A stretch of 64,000 nt of DNA, taken from NCBI GenBank assembly GCA_018816185.1, contig JAHIWI010000008.1, forward strand, positions 1 through 64,000. The letters run 5' to 3'. Positions 9,144-18,529 of the stretch are shown piece by piece. The stretch's first letter is position 1; every line of letters starts with the position of its first letter. Source of the stretch: Bacillota bacterium. GTDB taxonomy: Bacteria; Bacillota; Bacilli; Bacillales_A; Planococcaceae. The notes below the pieces were generated by a model. The model worked only from the letters and a program-made list of their open reading frames with translations, searched no databases and was not told the DNA's origin. A program made the position numbers and the translations under genes.

Positions 9144-10096
9144 TGACAAAAAACCACGAATCAACAACCGTATCACCCAACCAAATACCAGACGAGTGGT
9201 TTCGTAAAAAAGACAAAGATTTAATCGAAGCAGAAGCTGTCGTCCGACCATCGCTTTCTTACTGGAAAGATGCTTGGAGACGACTAAAACAAAATAAATT
9301 GGCCATGACAGGGTTAATATTCCTTGTGATATTAGCGTTACTTGCCATATTTGGTCCGGTTTTTTCACCTCATGAGGTAGATGGAATGGACTTGCCTAAT
9401 CAAAATCAGCCACCAAGTGCTGAGCATTTATTTGGAACGGATGAAATGGGACGAGATGTATTTACTCGAACTTGGTATGGTGCTCGCATATCATTGTTTG
9501 TCGCACTAGCTGCAGCTCTAATCGATTTCTTTATTGGCATCATATATGGAGGCATTAGTGGCTATAAAGGTGGCCGAGCTGATGGGATTATGATGAGAGT
9601 CATCGAAGTACTGTATGGCTTGCCACATTTATTGGTTGTGATCTTATTGTTGGTTGTAATGGGACCAAGTTTAACAACCATTATTATTGCGTTGACGATT
9701 ACCGGATGGGTAGGAATGGCGCGGATTGTGCGCGGACAAGTGTTGCAAATTAAGAATTACGAATTTGTAACTGCGTCGAAATCATTCGGAGCTAAGACTC
9801 CACGTATAATTCGAAAGAATTTATTGCCAAATACGATGGGTCCAATTATTGTCCAAATGACTTTGACTGTACCAAGTGCTATTTTCGCTGAGGCATTCTT
9901 GAGTTTCTTAGGCTTAGGTATTCAAGCTCCATTTGCGAGTTGGGGAGTTATGGCGAATGATGCACTTCCTGTTATTTTGTCGGGTCATTGGTGGCGCCTA
10001 TTCTTCCCAGCGTTCTTTATTTCATTTACGATGTTCGCATTTAATGTCTTAGGTGACGGTTTGCAAGATGCGCTCGATCCGAAGTTGAGGGGGTGA
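9143..10096 (+). CDS. dppC: Dipeptide ABC transporter permease DppC
   Basis: Second permease subunit of the OppC/DppC type. After a soluble N-terminal stretch of about 50 residues it has the first membrane segment (LIFLVILALLAIFGPVFSP), the HLFGTDEMGRDVFTR motif typical of DppC/OppC, and the EAA loop. The ATG at 9143 overlaps the dppB stop (TGATG) and follows GGGGG by 8 nt; it is preferred over the GTG at 9140 used by the track. It has 317 residues. Confidence 0.93.
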   Translation: MTKNHESTTVSPNQIPDEWFRKKDKDLIEAEAVVRPSLSYWKDAWRRLKQNKLAMTGLIFLVILALLAIFGPVFSPHEVDGMDLPNQNQPPSAEHLFGTDEMGRDVFTRTWYGARISLFVALAAALIDFFIGIIYGGISGYKGGRADGIMMRVIEVLYGLPHLLVVILLLVVMGPSLTTIIIALTITGWVGMARIVRGQVLQIKNYEFVTASKSFGAKTPRIIRKNLLPNTMGPIIVQMTLTVPSAIFAEAFLSFLGLGIQAPFASWGVMANDALPVILSGHWWRLFFPAFFISFTMFAFNVLGDGLQDALDPKLRG

Positions 10097-10101
10097 CACA
10101 A

Positions 10102-11229
10102 ATGAATGAACATCAATTAGATCTAGCGAAAGAAATAGAAAAAGAAAAGAGAGATGAGCTCAGTAGGATGAAGAAACAGAGTCAATCTGTTCCTAGTTAT
10201 AAAACAAAGAAACAGAAAATGATTTCAGAAGAAGTCATTTTAGAAGTTGATAATTTACATGTTCAATTCAGTACTTTTGGTGGAAGTGTTCACGCAGTTC
10301 GAGGAGTGTCATTCAATCTTCGGAAAGGCGAAACACTCGCGATAGTTGGTGAATCAGGTTGTGGGAAATCAGTTACGTCAAATGCCATTATGGGACTCAT
10401 TCCTCAGCCGCCGGGTCGAATTTCTGAAGGTCGTGTCATGTTCAAAAATCAAGAACTGACCAAGATGACGAAGAAACAGATGCGAAAAGTGCAAGGGGTC
10501 GACATTTCTATGATCTTCCAAGATCCAATGACGGCGCTAAACCCAACGTTAACGATTGGAGAACAGTTAACGGAAGGTGTCCGAACACATACGAATGCGA
10601 GCAAATCAGAAGCAAAGGAAAAAGCGCTAGATATGCTTCGCTTAGTCGGGATTCCAAATCCACAAGAACGTCTGAAGCAATATCCCCATCAATTTTCAGG
10701 AGGAATGAGACAGCGTATTGTGATTGCGATGGCACTCATTTGTGAACCGGAATTATTGATTGCGGATGAACCAACTACTGCTCTGGATGTAACGATTCAA
10801 GCACAAATCCTAGAATTATTCGAAGAGATTCAACAAAAGACAGGTGTTTCGATTGTGTTGATTACGCATGATTTAGGTGTGGTCGCGAAAATCGCTGATC
10901 GGATTGCGGTTATGTACGCAGGAAAAATCATTGAACTAGGCACGAAGCGAGAAATTTTCTACACACCTCAACATCCGTACACACAAGGATTACTTAAGTC
11001 GGTTCCTCGTCTTGATTTACTTGAGGAAGAACTTCAACCGATTGAAGGCACACCACCAGATTTATTCTCACCACCAACGGGCTGTCCATTTACAGCGAGG
11101 TGTCCGTTTGCAATGGAAGTGTGTGAGCATATTCATCCAGCTACAACGGTGAAGTCTTTGACACACCAAGTAGATTGTTGGTTACAAGATGAACGAGCGC
11201 AAGCTTTTCGTAATGAATTAAAAGTATAA
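10102..11229 (+). CDS. dppD: Dipeptide ABC transporter ATPase DppD
   Basis: ATP-binding subunit with Walker A GESGCGKS, signature FSGGMRQRI, Walker B LLIADEPTTALD and H-loop THDLG. The C-terminal oligopeptide-family extension carries Cys residues in GCPFTARCPFAMEVC, which bind an Fe-S cluster in some relatives. The ATG at 10102, 8 nt after GAGGGGGTG, is a better start than the GTG at 10093. About 45 charged residues (KEIEKEKRDELSRMKKQ) precede the ABC fold. This extension is longer than in typical DppD, and its role is unknown. Confidence 0.92.
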   Translation: MNEHQLDLAKEIEKEKRDELSRMKKQSQSVPSYKTKKQKMISEEVILEVDNLHVQFSTFGGSVHAVRGVSFNLRKGETLAIVGESGCGKSVTSNAIMGLIPQPPGRISEGRVMFKNQELTKMTKKQMRKVQGVDISMIFQDPMTALNPTLTIGEQLTEGVRTHTNASKSEAKEKALDMLRLVGIPNPQERLKQYPHQFSGGMRQRIVIAMALICEPELLIADEPTTALDVTIQAQILELFEEIQQKTGVSIVLITHDLGVVAKIADRIAVMYAGKIIELGTKREIFYTPQHPYTQGLLKSVPRLDLLEEELQPIEGTPPDLFSPPTGCPFTARCPFAMEVCEHIHPATTVKSLTHQVDCWLQDERAQAFRNELKV

Positions 11230-11351
11230 GTTTGTGGATGTTTGTACATAAAAACCTTGCACTATTTTAGTAAGCAACAACTCAAAAACCGGTTGAACGC
11301 ACATATGTGCAAAATAATATAGTTCAAACAATTAACCAAGGGGGAACACAC

Positions 11352-12989
11352 ATGAAGAAGTGGTTACTATTAGTATTGACAGCGTTGCTAGTTACAGTAT
11401 TGGCAGCTTGTACGGCGAATAATGATGCAGGTGAAAAACCAGCGGGTGATAGCGACAAAGGGGACGAAAAAACAGAAGAGAAAGTTCTTTACTTAAATAA
11501 TGGAAATGAACCAACTACGTTTGATCCATCAGTTGGATTTGATGCGGTTTCATGGAATGCATTGAATAACTTGATGGAAGGCCTAACTCGTTTAGGTGAA
11601 GATCATTTACCAAAAGAAGCAACAGCTGAAACAATTGATGTTTCAGAAGATGGATTGACGTATACATTCAACATTCGTGAAGATGCAAAATGGTCTAATG
11701 GCGATTCTGTAACAGCAAATGATTTCTTATATGGATGGACGCGTATGTTAGATCCGAATACGGCTTCACCAGCAGCATTTTTAGGCTATTTCATCGAAGG
11801 AGCGGAAGCGTTCAATACGGGTGAAGGTACAATAGAAGATGTAGGTATGAAAGTTGTAGATGAAAAAACATTTGAAGTAAAATTAACAGCTCCAACTGAT
11901 GCATTTTTAAACATTATTACAAACCCAAGCTTTTTCCCAGTTAATGAAAAAGTGGCAACTGAAAATCCAGAATGGTTCACGGAAGCGGAATCATTCGTGG
12001 GTAACGGACCATTCCAATTAGCTAAATGGGAACATGATGTGAAAATGGTATTCGAAAAGAATGCTGAGTACTGGGATGCAGAAACAGTTAAGTTAGATAA
12101 AGTCGAGTGGGCTATGGTAAATGATTCAAATACAGAATACCAAATGTACCAAGCTAACGAGCTTGATGTATCAGATGTTCCAGCAGAACTATCAGAGCAA
12201 CTAATGGATAGCGATGAAGTGTCAGTTCAAGATCAAGCAGGAACGTACTTCTATCGTTTCAATACAACGATGGAGCCATTTACAAACGCTAAGATTAGAA
12301 AAGCATTTGCACTAGCTGTGAATCAAGAGCAAATCGTTGAATTCGTAACGAAAAATGGTGAAAAACCAGCTCATGGTTTCGTATCTTACGGATTCCAAGG
12401 TCCGGACGGAAAAGACTTCCGTGATGCTGTTGGAAATTTGGTTGAGTTTAACGCAGAAGAAGCGAAGAAATTGTTAGAAGAGGGTATGGCTGAAGAAGGC
12501 TACGAAACATTACCAACTGTTACGCTAACATATGCTACTTCAGATACACATCAAAACATTGCAGTCGCTTTACAAGCACAATTTAAAGAAGCGTTAGGTA
12601 TAGATGTGGAGCTTGCGAATGTGGAATCAAGTGTATTTTCTTCTGAACAAAAAGAATTGAAGTATCAATTATCACGTTCATCTTTCTTACATGATTATGC
12701 GGATCCAGTGAACGCAATTGAAAGCTTTATTACAGGTTCATCCATGAACCGTACAGGTTGGTCAAATGCTGAATTTGATAAGTTGATTGCTGATGCAAAA
12801 GCTGAAACAGATCCAGCTGTACGTTGGAAGCATTTGATGGATGCTGAGAAATTATTAATGGAAGAAGCACCGATTTTCCCAATTCACTTCTATAACCAAG
12901 TGGCTTTACAAAAGCCAGGGTTGAGTGGGATTGTTCGTCACCCAGTCGGTTACTTAGAGTTGAAATGGGCAGATAAATCTGCTGAATAG
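11352..12989 (+). CDS. dppE: Dipeptide-binding lipoprotein DppE
   Basis: Extracytoplasmic solute-binding protein (SBP_bac_5, OppA/DppE type) that captures peptides for DppBCDF. The true start is the ATG at 11352 after AAGGGGGAA, giving a signal peptide MKKWLLLVLTALLVT with lipobox LAAC. The family fold is seen in YLNNGNEPTTFDPSVG and GNGPFQLAKWEHD. It has 545 residues, full length. Acidic surface and the Ser/Asp linker after the lipid Cys are typical of Gram-positive members. Confidence 0.94.
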   Translation: MKKWLLLVLTALLVTVLAACTANNDAGEKPAGDSDKGDEKTEEKVLYLNNGNEPTTFDPSVGFDAVSWNALNNLMEGLTRLGEDHLPKEATAETIDVSEDGLTYTFNIREDAKWSNGDSVTANDFLYGWTRMLDPNTASPAAFLGYFIEGAEAFNTGEGTIEDVGMKVVDEKTFEVKLTAPTDAFLNIITNPSFFPVNEKVATENPEWFTEAESFVGNGPFQLAKWEHDVKMVFEKNAEYWDAETVKLDKVEWAMVNDSNTEYQMYQANELDVSDVPAELSEQLMDSDEVSVQDQAGTYFYRFNTTMEPFTNAKIRKAFALAVNQEQIVEFVTKNGEKPAHGFVSYGFQGPDGKDFRDAVGNLVEFNAEEAKKLLEEGMAEEGYETLPTVTLTYATSDTHQNIAVALQAQFKEALGIDVELANVESSVFSSEQKELKYQLSRSSFLHDYADPVNAIESFITGSSMNRTGWSNAEFDKLIADAKAETDPAVRWKHLMDAEKLLMEEAPIFPIHFYNQVALQKPGLSGIVRHPVGYLELKWADKSAE

Positions 12990-12999
12990 TACAAGAGGT

Positions 13000-13024
13000 T
13001 GCGGCGTTGCAATAGCGCGCCGCA
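13000..13024 (+). promoter_or_regulatory. Hairpin between dppE and ykfA
   Basis: TGCGGCG (13000-13006) and CGCCGCA (13018-13024) form a 7-bp GC-rich stem with an 11-nt loop just after the dppE stop. No T-run follows, so it is more likely an mRNA-stabilising or partial-termination element that raises dppE levels over the distal genes than a full terminator. The 230-nt gap after it holds no other clear feature. Confidence 0.4.
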
Positions 13025-13219
13025 CACTTCTGTTAATAAAAGAAGTTATACTAGGAGGTATATCTTGTTTTATTAATAGAAGACAGGACTCCAAAGCATT
13101 GGCGTGCTTTCCTTACTGGTCGCTTCACTTAAATATCGAATGTAATTGAAACCGACTAACGTGAAAGAAAATCATCAGTAATGTTTAACAAAACCAAACA
13201 AAAAAGAGGGGTAATTCAT

Positions 13220-14143
13220 ATGCGTATTAGACCACCGAGATTACATAAAGGGGATACAATCGGAATTATTTCTCCATCAAGTCCACCTAATTTAGAGAGC
13301 TTACAACGTTCACTATCATTCTTAAAAGACCTTGGCTTAAACGTCAAAATGGGCAAACATGTTGAAAGCAAACATGGCTATCTTGCGGGGACTGATGAAG
13401 ACCGATTATCAGATTTACATGAAATGCTTGCAGACCCTGAAATTAAAGGCATCATTTGTGCTGGAGGAGGATACGGAGCAGGGCGGTATGCAGATCGAAT
13501 AGATGTTCAATTAATGGCTGAGCAACCAAAAATATTGTGGGGGTACAGCGATATCACTTATTTACACACCACAATAGGTCAATATGCGAATGTCGTTACT
13601 TTCCATGGTCCAATGCTCGCTTCAGATGTTGGATTGGACACATTCCAAGACTTGTCCGCTAAAATGTTCAATCAATTGTTTGAACCGATTGAACTTCATT
13701 ATTCCGAAGCGATTTCACCACTAACTTCATTGGGTGGCGGTGTTGCTCAAGGAGAATTGGTAGGAGGGAATCTCTCGTTACTCGTTAGTGCACTCGGTAC
13801 TAAGTTTGAAATTGATACACGAGGGAAGCTGTTATTAATAGAAGATGTGGATGAAGAGCCATATCAAATTGATAGCATGTTAAACCAATTGCGTTTAGCT
13901 GGAAAATTAAATGAGGCAGCTGCAATCGTCGTTGGCGATTTTGCTCGTGCAGAACCGAAAAAACGTAAAGAAACCCTTTCACTAGAAGAGGTATTACAAC
14001 ATTACTTGGGAGATTTAAGTAAACCGGTTGTTACAGGATTCAAAATCGGACACTGTGAACCGCATTTTGCTATTCCTCTAGGTGTAGAAGCACGATTAGA
14101 TGGAGATTCGAAAACACTTACAATTTTACCAGGCGTCGAATAA
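13220..14143 (+). CDS. ykfA: LD-carboxypeptidase YkfA (S66)
   Basis: Serine peptidase family S66, which removes terminal D-amino acids from murein peptides at an L-D bond. The nucleophile Ser is in WGYSDITYLH, the Glu in LLLIEDVDEEPY and the His in GHCEPHFAIPLG, the expected Ser-Glu-His triad. N-terminal GDTIGIISPSSP is characteristic. The track start at 13181 lacks an RBS; the ATG at 13220 follows AGAGGGG and gives 307 residues. It follows dppE in the same order as in B. subtilis. Confidence 0.92.
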   Translation: MRIRPPRLHKGDTIGIISPSSPPNLESLQRSLSFLKDLGLNVKMGKHVESKHGYLAGTDEDRLSDLHEMLADPEIKGIICAGGGYGAGRYADRIDVQLMAEQPKILWGYSDITYLHTTIGQYANVVTFHGPMLASDVGLDTFQDLSAKMFNQLFEPIELHYSEAISPLTSLGGGVAQGELVGGNLSLLVSALGTKFEIDTRGKLLLIEDVDEEPYQIDSMLNQLRLAGKLNEAAAIVVGDFARAEPKKRKETLSLEEVLQHYLGDLSKPVVTGFKIGHCEPHFAIPLGVEARLDGDSKTLTILPGVE

Positions 14144-14159
14144 ATGGAGGTGTCCGAAC

Positions 14160-15260
14160 GTGAACATCCTTTCAATTGAAACAGTTCCAGTCGCTGTTCC
14201 GCTAACAAAACCTTTTAAAACGGCACTTCGTACTGTCACGGTTGCTGAATCTGTTTTTGTGAAAATAACGACAGATAGTGGCTTGGTTGGTTGGGGAGAA
14301 GCCCCGCCAACCCATGTCATTACTGGAGATTCACTTGGCAGTATACAATTTGCAATTGAACATGTAATTGGGCCACAGTTAATCGGATTAGATTTGAGGC
14401 ATTCGGAGCGGGTTTTTCAAAAATTGCACCGATGTATGGTAGGCAATTCGAGTGCAAAAGCTGCTTTAGATATGGCTGTTTACGACTTACTTGGACAGCA
14501 GGCAGGAATGCCTCTCGTGACCTTCCTAGGTGGGTATCGAGATACACTTGAAACAGACTTCACCGTTAGCGTAAATGATGCTGAAGAAATGGCGGAAGAC
14601 GCTATGCGCTATGTAAAAAGTGGTTTTAATGTGCTGAAGGTTAAAGTTGGAATTGACGATATTGAAAAAGATATTGATCGGATTCGTGCGATTCGAGCGG
14701 AAATTGGTTTTGAAACGAAATTGCGTCTTGATGCAAATCAAGGCTGGGAAGCAAAAGAAGCTGTTCGCGCAATTGGGCAGATGGAAGATGCGGGTCTACA
14801 AATCGAATTGATTGAACAACCGGTTAAAGCTCATGATATCGAAGGGTTAAAGCATGTTACTACTCATACATATACTCCGATTATGGCAGATGAAAGTGTT
14901 TTCTCGCCGGAAGATGCCTTACAGGTACTACAATTACGTGCAGCAGATTTAATCAACATTAAACTGATGAAAGCCGGGGGCATTTATAAAGCACTAAAGA
15001 TAAACGCTCTCGCAGAAAGTTATGGCATAGAATGTATGACAGGAAGCATGATTGAAACGAAACTTGGCATCTCTGCTGCGGCTCATTTTGCCGCAAGCCA
15101 ACCAAACATTACTCGCTACGATTTCGATGCACCTCTTATGTTAGCTGAGGACATTGTCGAAGGCGGAGTAATTTATGAAGGACGTATCATACGATTTTCA
15201 ATTACAAATGGTTTAGGTATAGATAAAGTTCGTATGGATGAACGATTCATGCGTAAATAG
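14160..15260 (+). CDS. ykfB: L-Ala-D/L-Glu epimerase YkfB
   Basis: Enolase-superfamily dipeptide epimerase that converts L-Ala-D-Glu from murein into L-Ala-L-Glu so that it can be hydrolysed. The N-terminal capping domain is followed by a barrel with the KxK motif (VLKVKVG), metal ligands in RLDANQGW, IEQPV and MADES, and the second catalytic Lys in IKLMKAGG. The real start is the GTG at 14160, 9 nt after GGAGG; the track's 14100 start lies inside ykfA. It has 366 residues. Confidence 0.93.
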   Translation: MNILSIETVPVAVPLTKPFKTALRTVTVAESVFVKITTDSGLVGWGEAPPTHVITGDSLGSIQFAIEHVIGPQLIGLDLRHSERVFQKLHRCMVGNSSAKAALDMAVYDLLGQQAGMPLVTFLGGYRDTLETDFTVSVNDAEEMAEDAMRYVKSGFNVLKVKVGIDDIEKDIDRIRAIRAEIGFETKLRLDANQGWEAKEAVRAIGQMEDAGLQIELIEQPVKAHDIEGLKHVTTHTYTPIMADESVFSPEDALQVLQLRAADLINIKLMKAGGIYKALKINALAESYGIECMTGSMIETKLGISAAAHFAASQPNITRYDFDAPLMLAEDIVEGGVIYEGRIIRFSITNGLGIDKVRMDERFMRK

Positions 15261-15274
15261 TAGGGGGATTTCAC

Positions 15275-16213
15275 ATGTTAGTTCAAACATCAACAACTTG
15301 GGTATGTTCAGTCGCGGTCTCAACCGTATGGACAACGCCAGAATCAGTACGAGAGATTGATCAACCTGGAATAGATAATCCAGTTCTTATAAACAAATGG
15401 ATTGAAGCTATGACTCATAAAGAATTACTAGACTTGTGCGACGATAATCGTGTCCAAACACAATTATTATTTGGTGAACCTGTGATTGTAGAAGAGATAG
15501 TCGGAGACTGGGCAAAAGTGATTTGCACATGGCAGGCATCTAAAAAACATGAGCATGGTTATCCAGGATGGGTACCACTTTCTCAACTAAAGGAACTTCC
15601 GAGAATCTCAGATTTCGGTTACGCCAAGGTACGTATCCCAAAAGTACAATTGTGGACATTAGATCGAAAACCAAAACTGGTTGTTCCATTTAATACGATT
15701 TTACCTGTAATCGACAGCAATTCTTCCTTTACCATGGTTCATACACCACTTGGTGATTTACTCGTATGGAGCGAGCATGTTGAAATTTCCCCAGGAATTG
15801 AATCTTTTATCGAACGTTCTGGGGCAGAAATCGTTTCCTGTGCAAGTACGTTTTTAGAGTTACCTTATTTTTGGGGAGGTATGTCACCATACGGATTTGA
15901 TTGTTCGGGACTCACGTACAATATGTACAAAGCCCATGGTTACTTTATTCCTCGAGATGCTGGAGATCAAGCTACAAAAGGGATCAAAGTGGATATGACA
16001 GATAAATCGAACTGGGAACTAGGTGATTTACTCTTTTTTGCAACAGTAGGTAAGGAGTCCGTTCGACATGTTGGAATTTATTATGGAAATGGTCAAATGA
16101 TTCATTCTCCATCAACAGGTCTATCCGTAGAAATCATCGAACTAGAAGGCACAAAATACGTGGATGAATTAGTTGGAGTGAGACGATATGCTCGAGTAGA
16201 GGAGAATGCGTAA
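15275..16213 (+). CDS. ykfC: Gamma-D-glutamyl-L-amino-acid dipeptidyl peptidase YkfC
   Basis: NlpC/P60 cysteine peptidase that cuts the gamma-D-Glu-diamino acid bond of free murein peptides with an N-terminal L-Ala. Two SH3b-like domains come first (about residues 1-185), then NlpC/P60 with the Cys in GFDCSGLTYN and the His in RHVGIYYG. No signal peptide is seen, so it acts in the cytosol on imported peptides, consistent with the operon. It has 312 residues. The stop overlaps the next start (TAATG). Confidence 0.92.
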   Translation: MLVQTSTTWVCSVAVSTVWTTPESVREIDQPGIDNPVLINKWIEAMTHKELLDLCDDNRVQTQLLFGEPVIVEEIVGDWAKVICTWQASKKHEHGYPGWVPLSQLKELPRISDFGYAKVRIPKVQLWTLDRKPKLVVPFNTILPVIDSNSSFTMVHTPLGDLLVWSEHVEISPGIESFIERSGAEIVSCASTFLELPYFWGGMSPYGFDCSGLTYNMYKAHGYFIPRDAGDQATKGIKVDMTDKSNWELGDLLFFATVGKESVRHVGIYYGNGQMIHSPSTGLSVEIIELEGTKYVDELVGVRRYARVEENA

Positions 16214-17175
16214 TGGCTGACAAGGTTTTATTGGAAGTTAAAGACCTAAAAAGACATTTCGATCTAGGTAAAAACCAAATCCTCAAAGCAGTAGATGGGA
16301 TAAGTTTTGACATTTACCAGGGGGAGACGTTTGGACTTGTCGGAGAATCAGGCTGCGGGAAATCGACAGCAGGCCGTACAATCATGGGATTGTACAATCG
16401 AACGGACGGAGAAGTGTCGTATGGTGGCAGAAATGTGCATGAAATGAGCGAGAAAGAACGTTATGAATTTCTGCGCAATATGCAAATGATTTTCCAGGAT
16501 CCATATGCGTCACTAAATCCACGCTCGACTGTGTTTGAAATCATTGCAGAACCGATGGAAGTCCATGGTTTACATAAGAAAAAAGAAGCGATGCAAAGAC
16601 GTGTATATCAATTGCTTGAAGATGTTGGACTTAATCGTGACCATGCTAATCGCTATCCGCATGAATTCTCAGGAGGTCAACGTCAACGAATTGGGATTGC
16701 ACGTGCATTAGCATTAGATCCGGATTTCATTATTGCCGACGAACCGATTTCAGCATTAGATGTGTCCGTTCAAGCGCAGGTAGTCAAACTTCTACAAAAA
16801 CTACAAAAAGAAAAAGGATTGACTTATCTTTTCATCGCACATGATTTGTCGATGGTTAAATACATCTCAGATCGAATTGGCGTCATGTACTTAGGGCATA
16901 TGGTGGAGTTAACAACGAGTGACCAACTCTATGCAAACCCATTGCATCCGTATACGCAAGCATTGTTATCAGCGATCCCAATACCAGATCCAGATATTGA
17001 GGAATCTCGCGAGCGAATGTTGCTTGAAGGGGAATTGCCGAGTCCAATCAATCCACCATCAGGATGTGTTTTCAGAACACGTTGCCCTCATGCAATGGAC
17101 GTATGTGCGCAAGTCAAACCAGCTTGGCAAGAACAAGAACCAGGTCACTTTGTCGCATGTCATTTGTATCAATAA
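16213..17175 (+). CDS. ykfD: Peptide ABC transporter ATPase YkfD (DppF-type)
   Basis: Second ATP-binding subunit for the DppBC permease pair. Walker [10 protein letters not shown], signature FSGGQRQRI, Walker [14 protein letters not shown]-loop AHDLSMV. The C-terminal oligo_HPY extension has [15 protein letters not shown]. It has 320 residues, full length. As in B. subtilis, it lies at the distal end of the ykf genes rather than beside dppD. Confidence 0.93.
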   Translation: MADKVLLEVKDLKRHFDLGKNQILKAVDGISFDIYQGETFGLVGESGCGKSTAGRTIMGLYNRTDGEVSYGGRNVHEMSEKERYEFLRNMQMIFQDPYASLNPRSTVFEIIAEPMEVHGLHKKKEAMQRRVYQLLEDVGLNRDHANRYPHEFSGGQRQRIGIARALALDPDFIIADEPISALDVSVQAQVVKLLQKLQKEKGLTYLFIAHDLSMVKYISDRIGVMYLGHMVELTTSDQLYANPLHPYTQALLSAIPIPDPDIEESRERMLLEGELPSPINPPSGCVFRTRCPHAMDVCAQVKPAWQEQEPGHFVACHLYQ

Positions 17176-17308
17176 AACTTAGAGTGGGCACTGAAACTTT
17201 TCTTTCCATAAATCGTTTTGTATGATGAATCTATATCATATTAGGCGAGAATACCCCAGCTTCCAGGAATAAAGAGTAAGTGGTGGGTAGTTCAAAAGGA
17301 GAGAGATC

Positions 17309-17785
17309 ATGACAAATACGATACCTATGAGCGACTCGAGAACGATACAAACTCACTTAGTTTTACCACCAGATACGAATCACCACGAAACGATCTTTGG
17401 TGGTAAGGTTTTATCTTACATAGATGAAATTGCAGCAATCACAGCGATGAAACATTGCAAAAGTGGAGTCGTCACAGCTTCGATCGACTCCGTCGATTTT
17501 CTTTCTTCAGCAAGAGTAGGCGATGTGTTAGAGCTTGAAGCAGTCGTCAGCTCAACAGGACGGACATCAATGGAAATTTACGTTCGGGTTCAATCGATGA
17601 ACTTAATAACAGGTGAAACGAAGTTAACAACTGAGTCATTCCTAACATTTGTCGCAATAGACCAGGCAGGAAAACCAATTCCAGTGCCAGGAATTTCGCC
17701 TAAAACGGAATCGGAAACACGATTGTTTGAATCGGGACCAGCCAGACGAGAACATCGTAAGCAACGTATTAAAATGAAATACTAA
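17309..17785 (+). CDS. ykhA: Acyl-CoA thioesterase YkhA (hotdog fold)
   Basis: Single hotdog-domain thioesterase of the YciA/BFIT type that hydrolyses fatty acyl-CoA. NHHETIFGGKVLSYIDE holds the catalytic Asn/Asp region, followed by the strand TASIDSVDFLSSARVGD. It has 158 residues with a basic tail (ARREHRKQRIKMKY). RBS AAAAGGAGAGAG is strong. The same gene follows the dpp/ykf cluster in B. subtilis, so this is conserved synteny although the metabolic link to murein peptides is unclear. Confidence 0.9.
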   Translation: MTNTIPMSDSRTIQTHLVLPPDTNHHETIFGGKVLSYIDEIAAITAMKHCKSGVVTASIDSVDFLSSARVGDVLELEAVVSSTGRTSMEIYVRVQSMNLITGETKLTTESFLTFVAIDQAGKPIPVPGISPKTESETRLFESGPARREHRKQRIKMKY

Positions 17786-17791
17786 TTTTTG

Positions 17792-17819
17792 GCGAGCAGC
17801 TAGTTGTTGCTCGCTTTTT
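17792..17819 (+). terminator. Intrinsic terminator after ykhA
   Basis: GCGAGCA and TGCTCGC form a 7-bp stem followed by TTTTT, 7 nt after the ykhA stop. The remaining 280 nt up to 18102 contain only the short inverted sequence described at 17975-17989. Confidence 0.8.
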
Positions 17820-18101
17820 GATTGGAATTGGTGGGGCTTTGATGCAAAGTGGGATTGTCGCTTGATCAGAAATCTCTGGATATTTAACGAAAAAGGCTGC
17901 ATTCGCAGCCCTAATTAGTTCTTTTACGCTGCGCTTCTGAAGGAATCGCTGGAAGTGGAGAGTTGTTAACCATGAAGCCCAGGAGTTTCGACAAGAAAAG
18001 TATTCAACATACTTAATAACGACTTAAATCCTCTCTTTTATTACTAAACTTGAAACTTTTCTACATGAAAATCGTAATATTAAAAAAGGGGAGAAACTAT
18101 C

Positions 18102-18488
18102 ATGTTGTTATCTTTCGACAAGTACCAAAACGTACTGATTATAGGAGTATTGTTGTTATATATATTAAATACGGTCTTCATCCAATCTAATGTGCTTTCA
18201 ATTATTCTTTTTGTGTTGTTTGTCTTGTTCCAGTTTTTGAGACTTCGAAAAAACATTCAAAAATTATCTTTCATGCAAATTGGAATAATTATTATGATTT
18301 TCATTGGGACAATCACTCTTCTCGTCTTCGTGTTTATGTGGCTTAACCATTTAGATAGCACCGGAGTCATTTCATTTTCCGACACTTCCATGTTTATTAT
18401 CCAAATTTCATTGATTGCACTATTTTTACTGCCTTTAACGACAGGAATTCACAAATTATATCTCCGATTCACTCAAAGTAGAGCTTAA
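18102..18488 (+). CDS. Small hydrophobic membrane protein, unknown
   Basis: A 128-residue protein with about four membrane segments: near residues 11-30, 30-48 (IILFVLFVLFQFLRL), 58-82 (IGIIIMIFIGTITLLVFVFM) and 100-118. Short basic loops (LRLRKNIQKL) suggest a simple integral membrane protein. AAAAAGGGGAG before the ATG is a good RBS, and a terminator follows directly, so it is probably a real monocistronic gene. I do not recognise the family. Confidence 0.6.
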   Translation: MLLSFDKYQNVLIIGVLLLYILNTVFIQSNVLSIILFVLFVLFQFLRLRKNIQKLSFMQIGIIIMIFIGTITLLVFVFMWLNHLDSTGVISFSDTSMFIIQISLIALFLLPLTTGIHKLYLRFTQSRA

Positions 18489-18521
18489 AAAAGGATGTCA
18501 TCAAAAGATGGCATCCTTTTC
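18487..18521. terminator. Bidirectional intrinsic terminator
   Basis: AAAAGGATGTCATC and GATGGCATCCTTTT pair over 14 bp with a short loop and T/A runs on both sides. It serves both the plus-strand membrane protein and the minus-strand acetyltransferase. Confidence 0.85.
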
Positions 18522-18529
18522 CGTTATCG

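Noticed and set aside
6965-17989. dpp-ykf cluster as a composite transposon bounded by inverted repeats
   Set aside because: No transposase, no target duplication, and the gene order is the ancestral one shared with B. subtilis.
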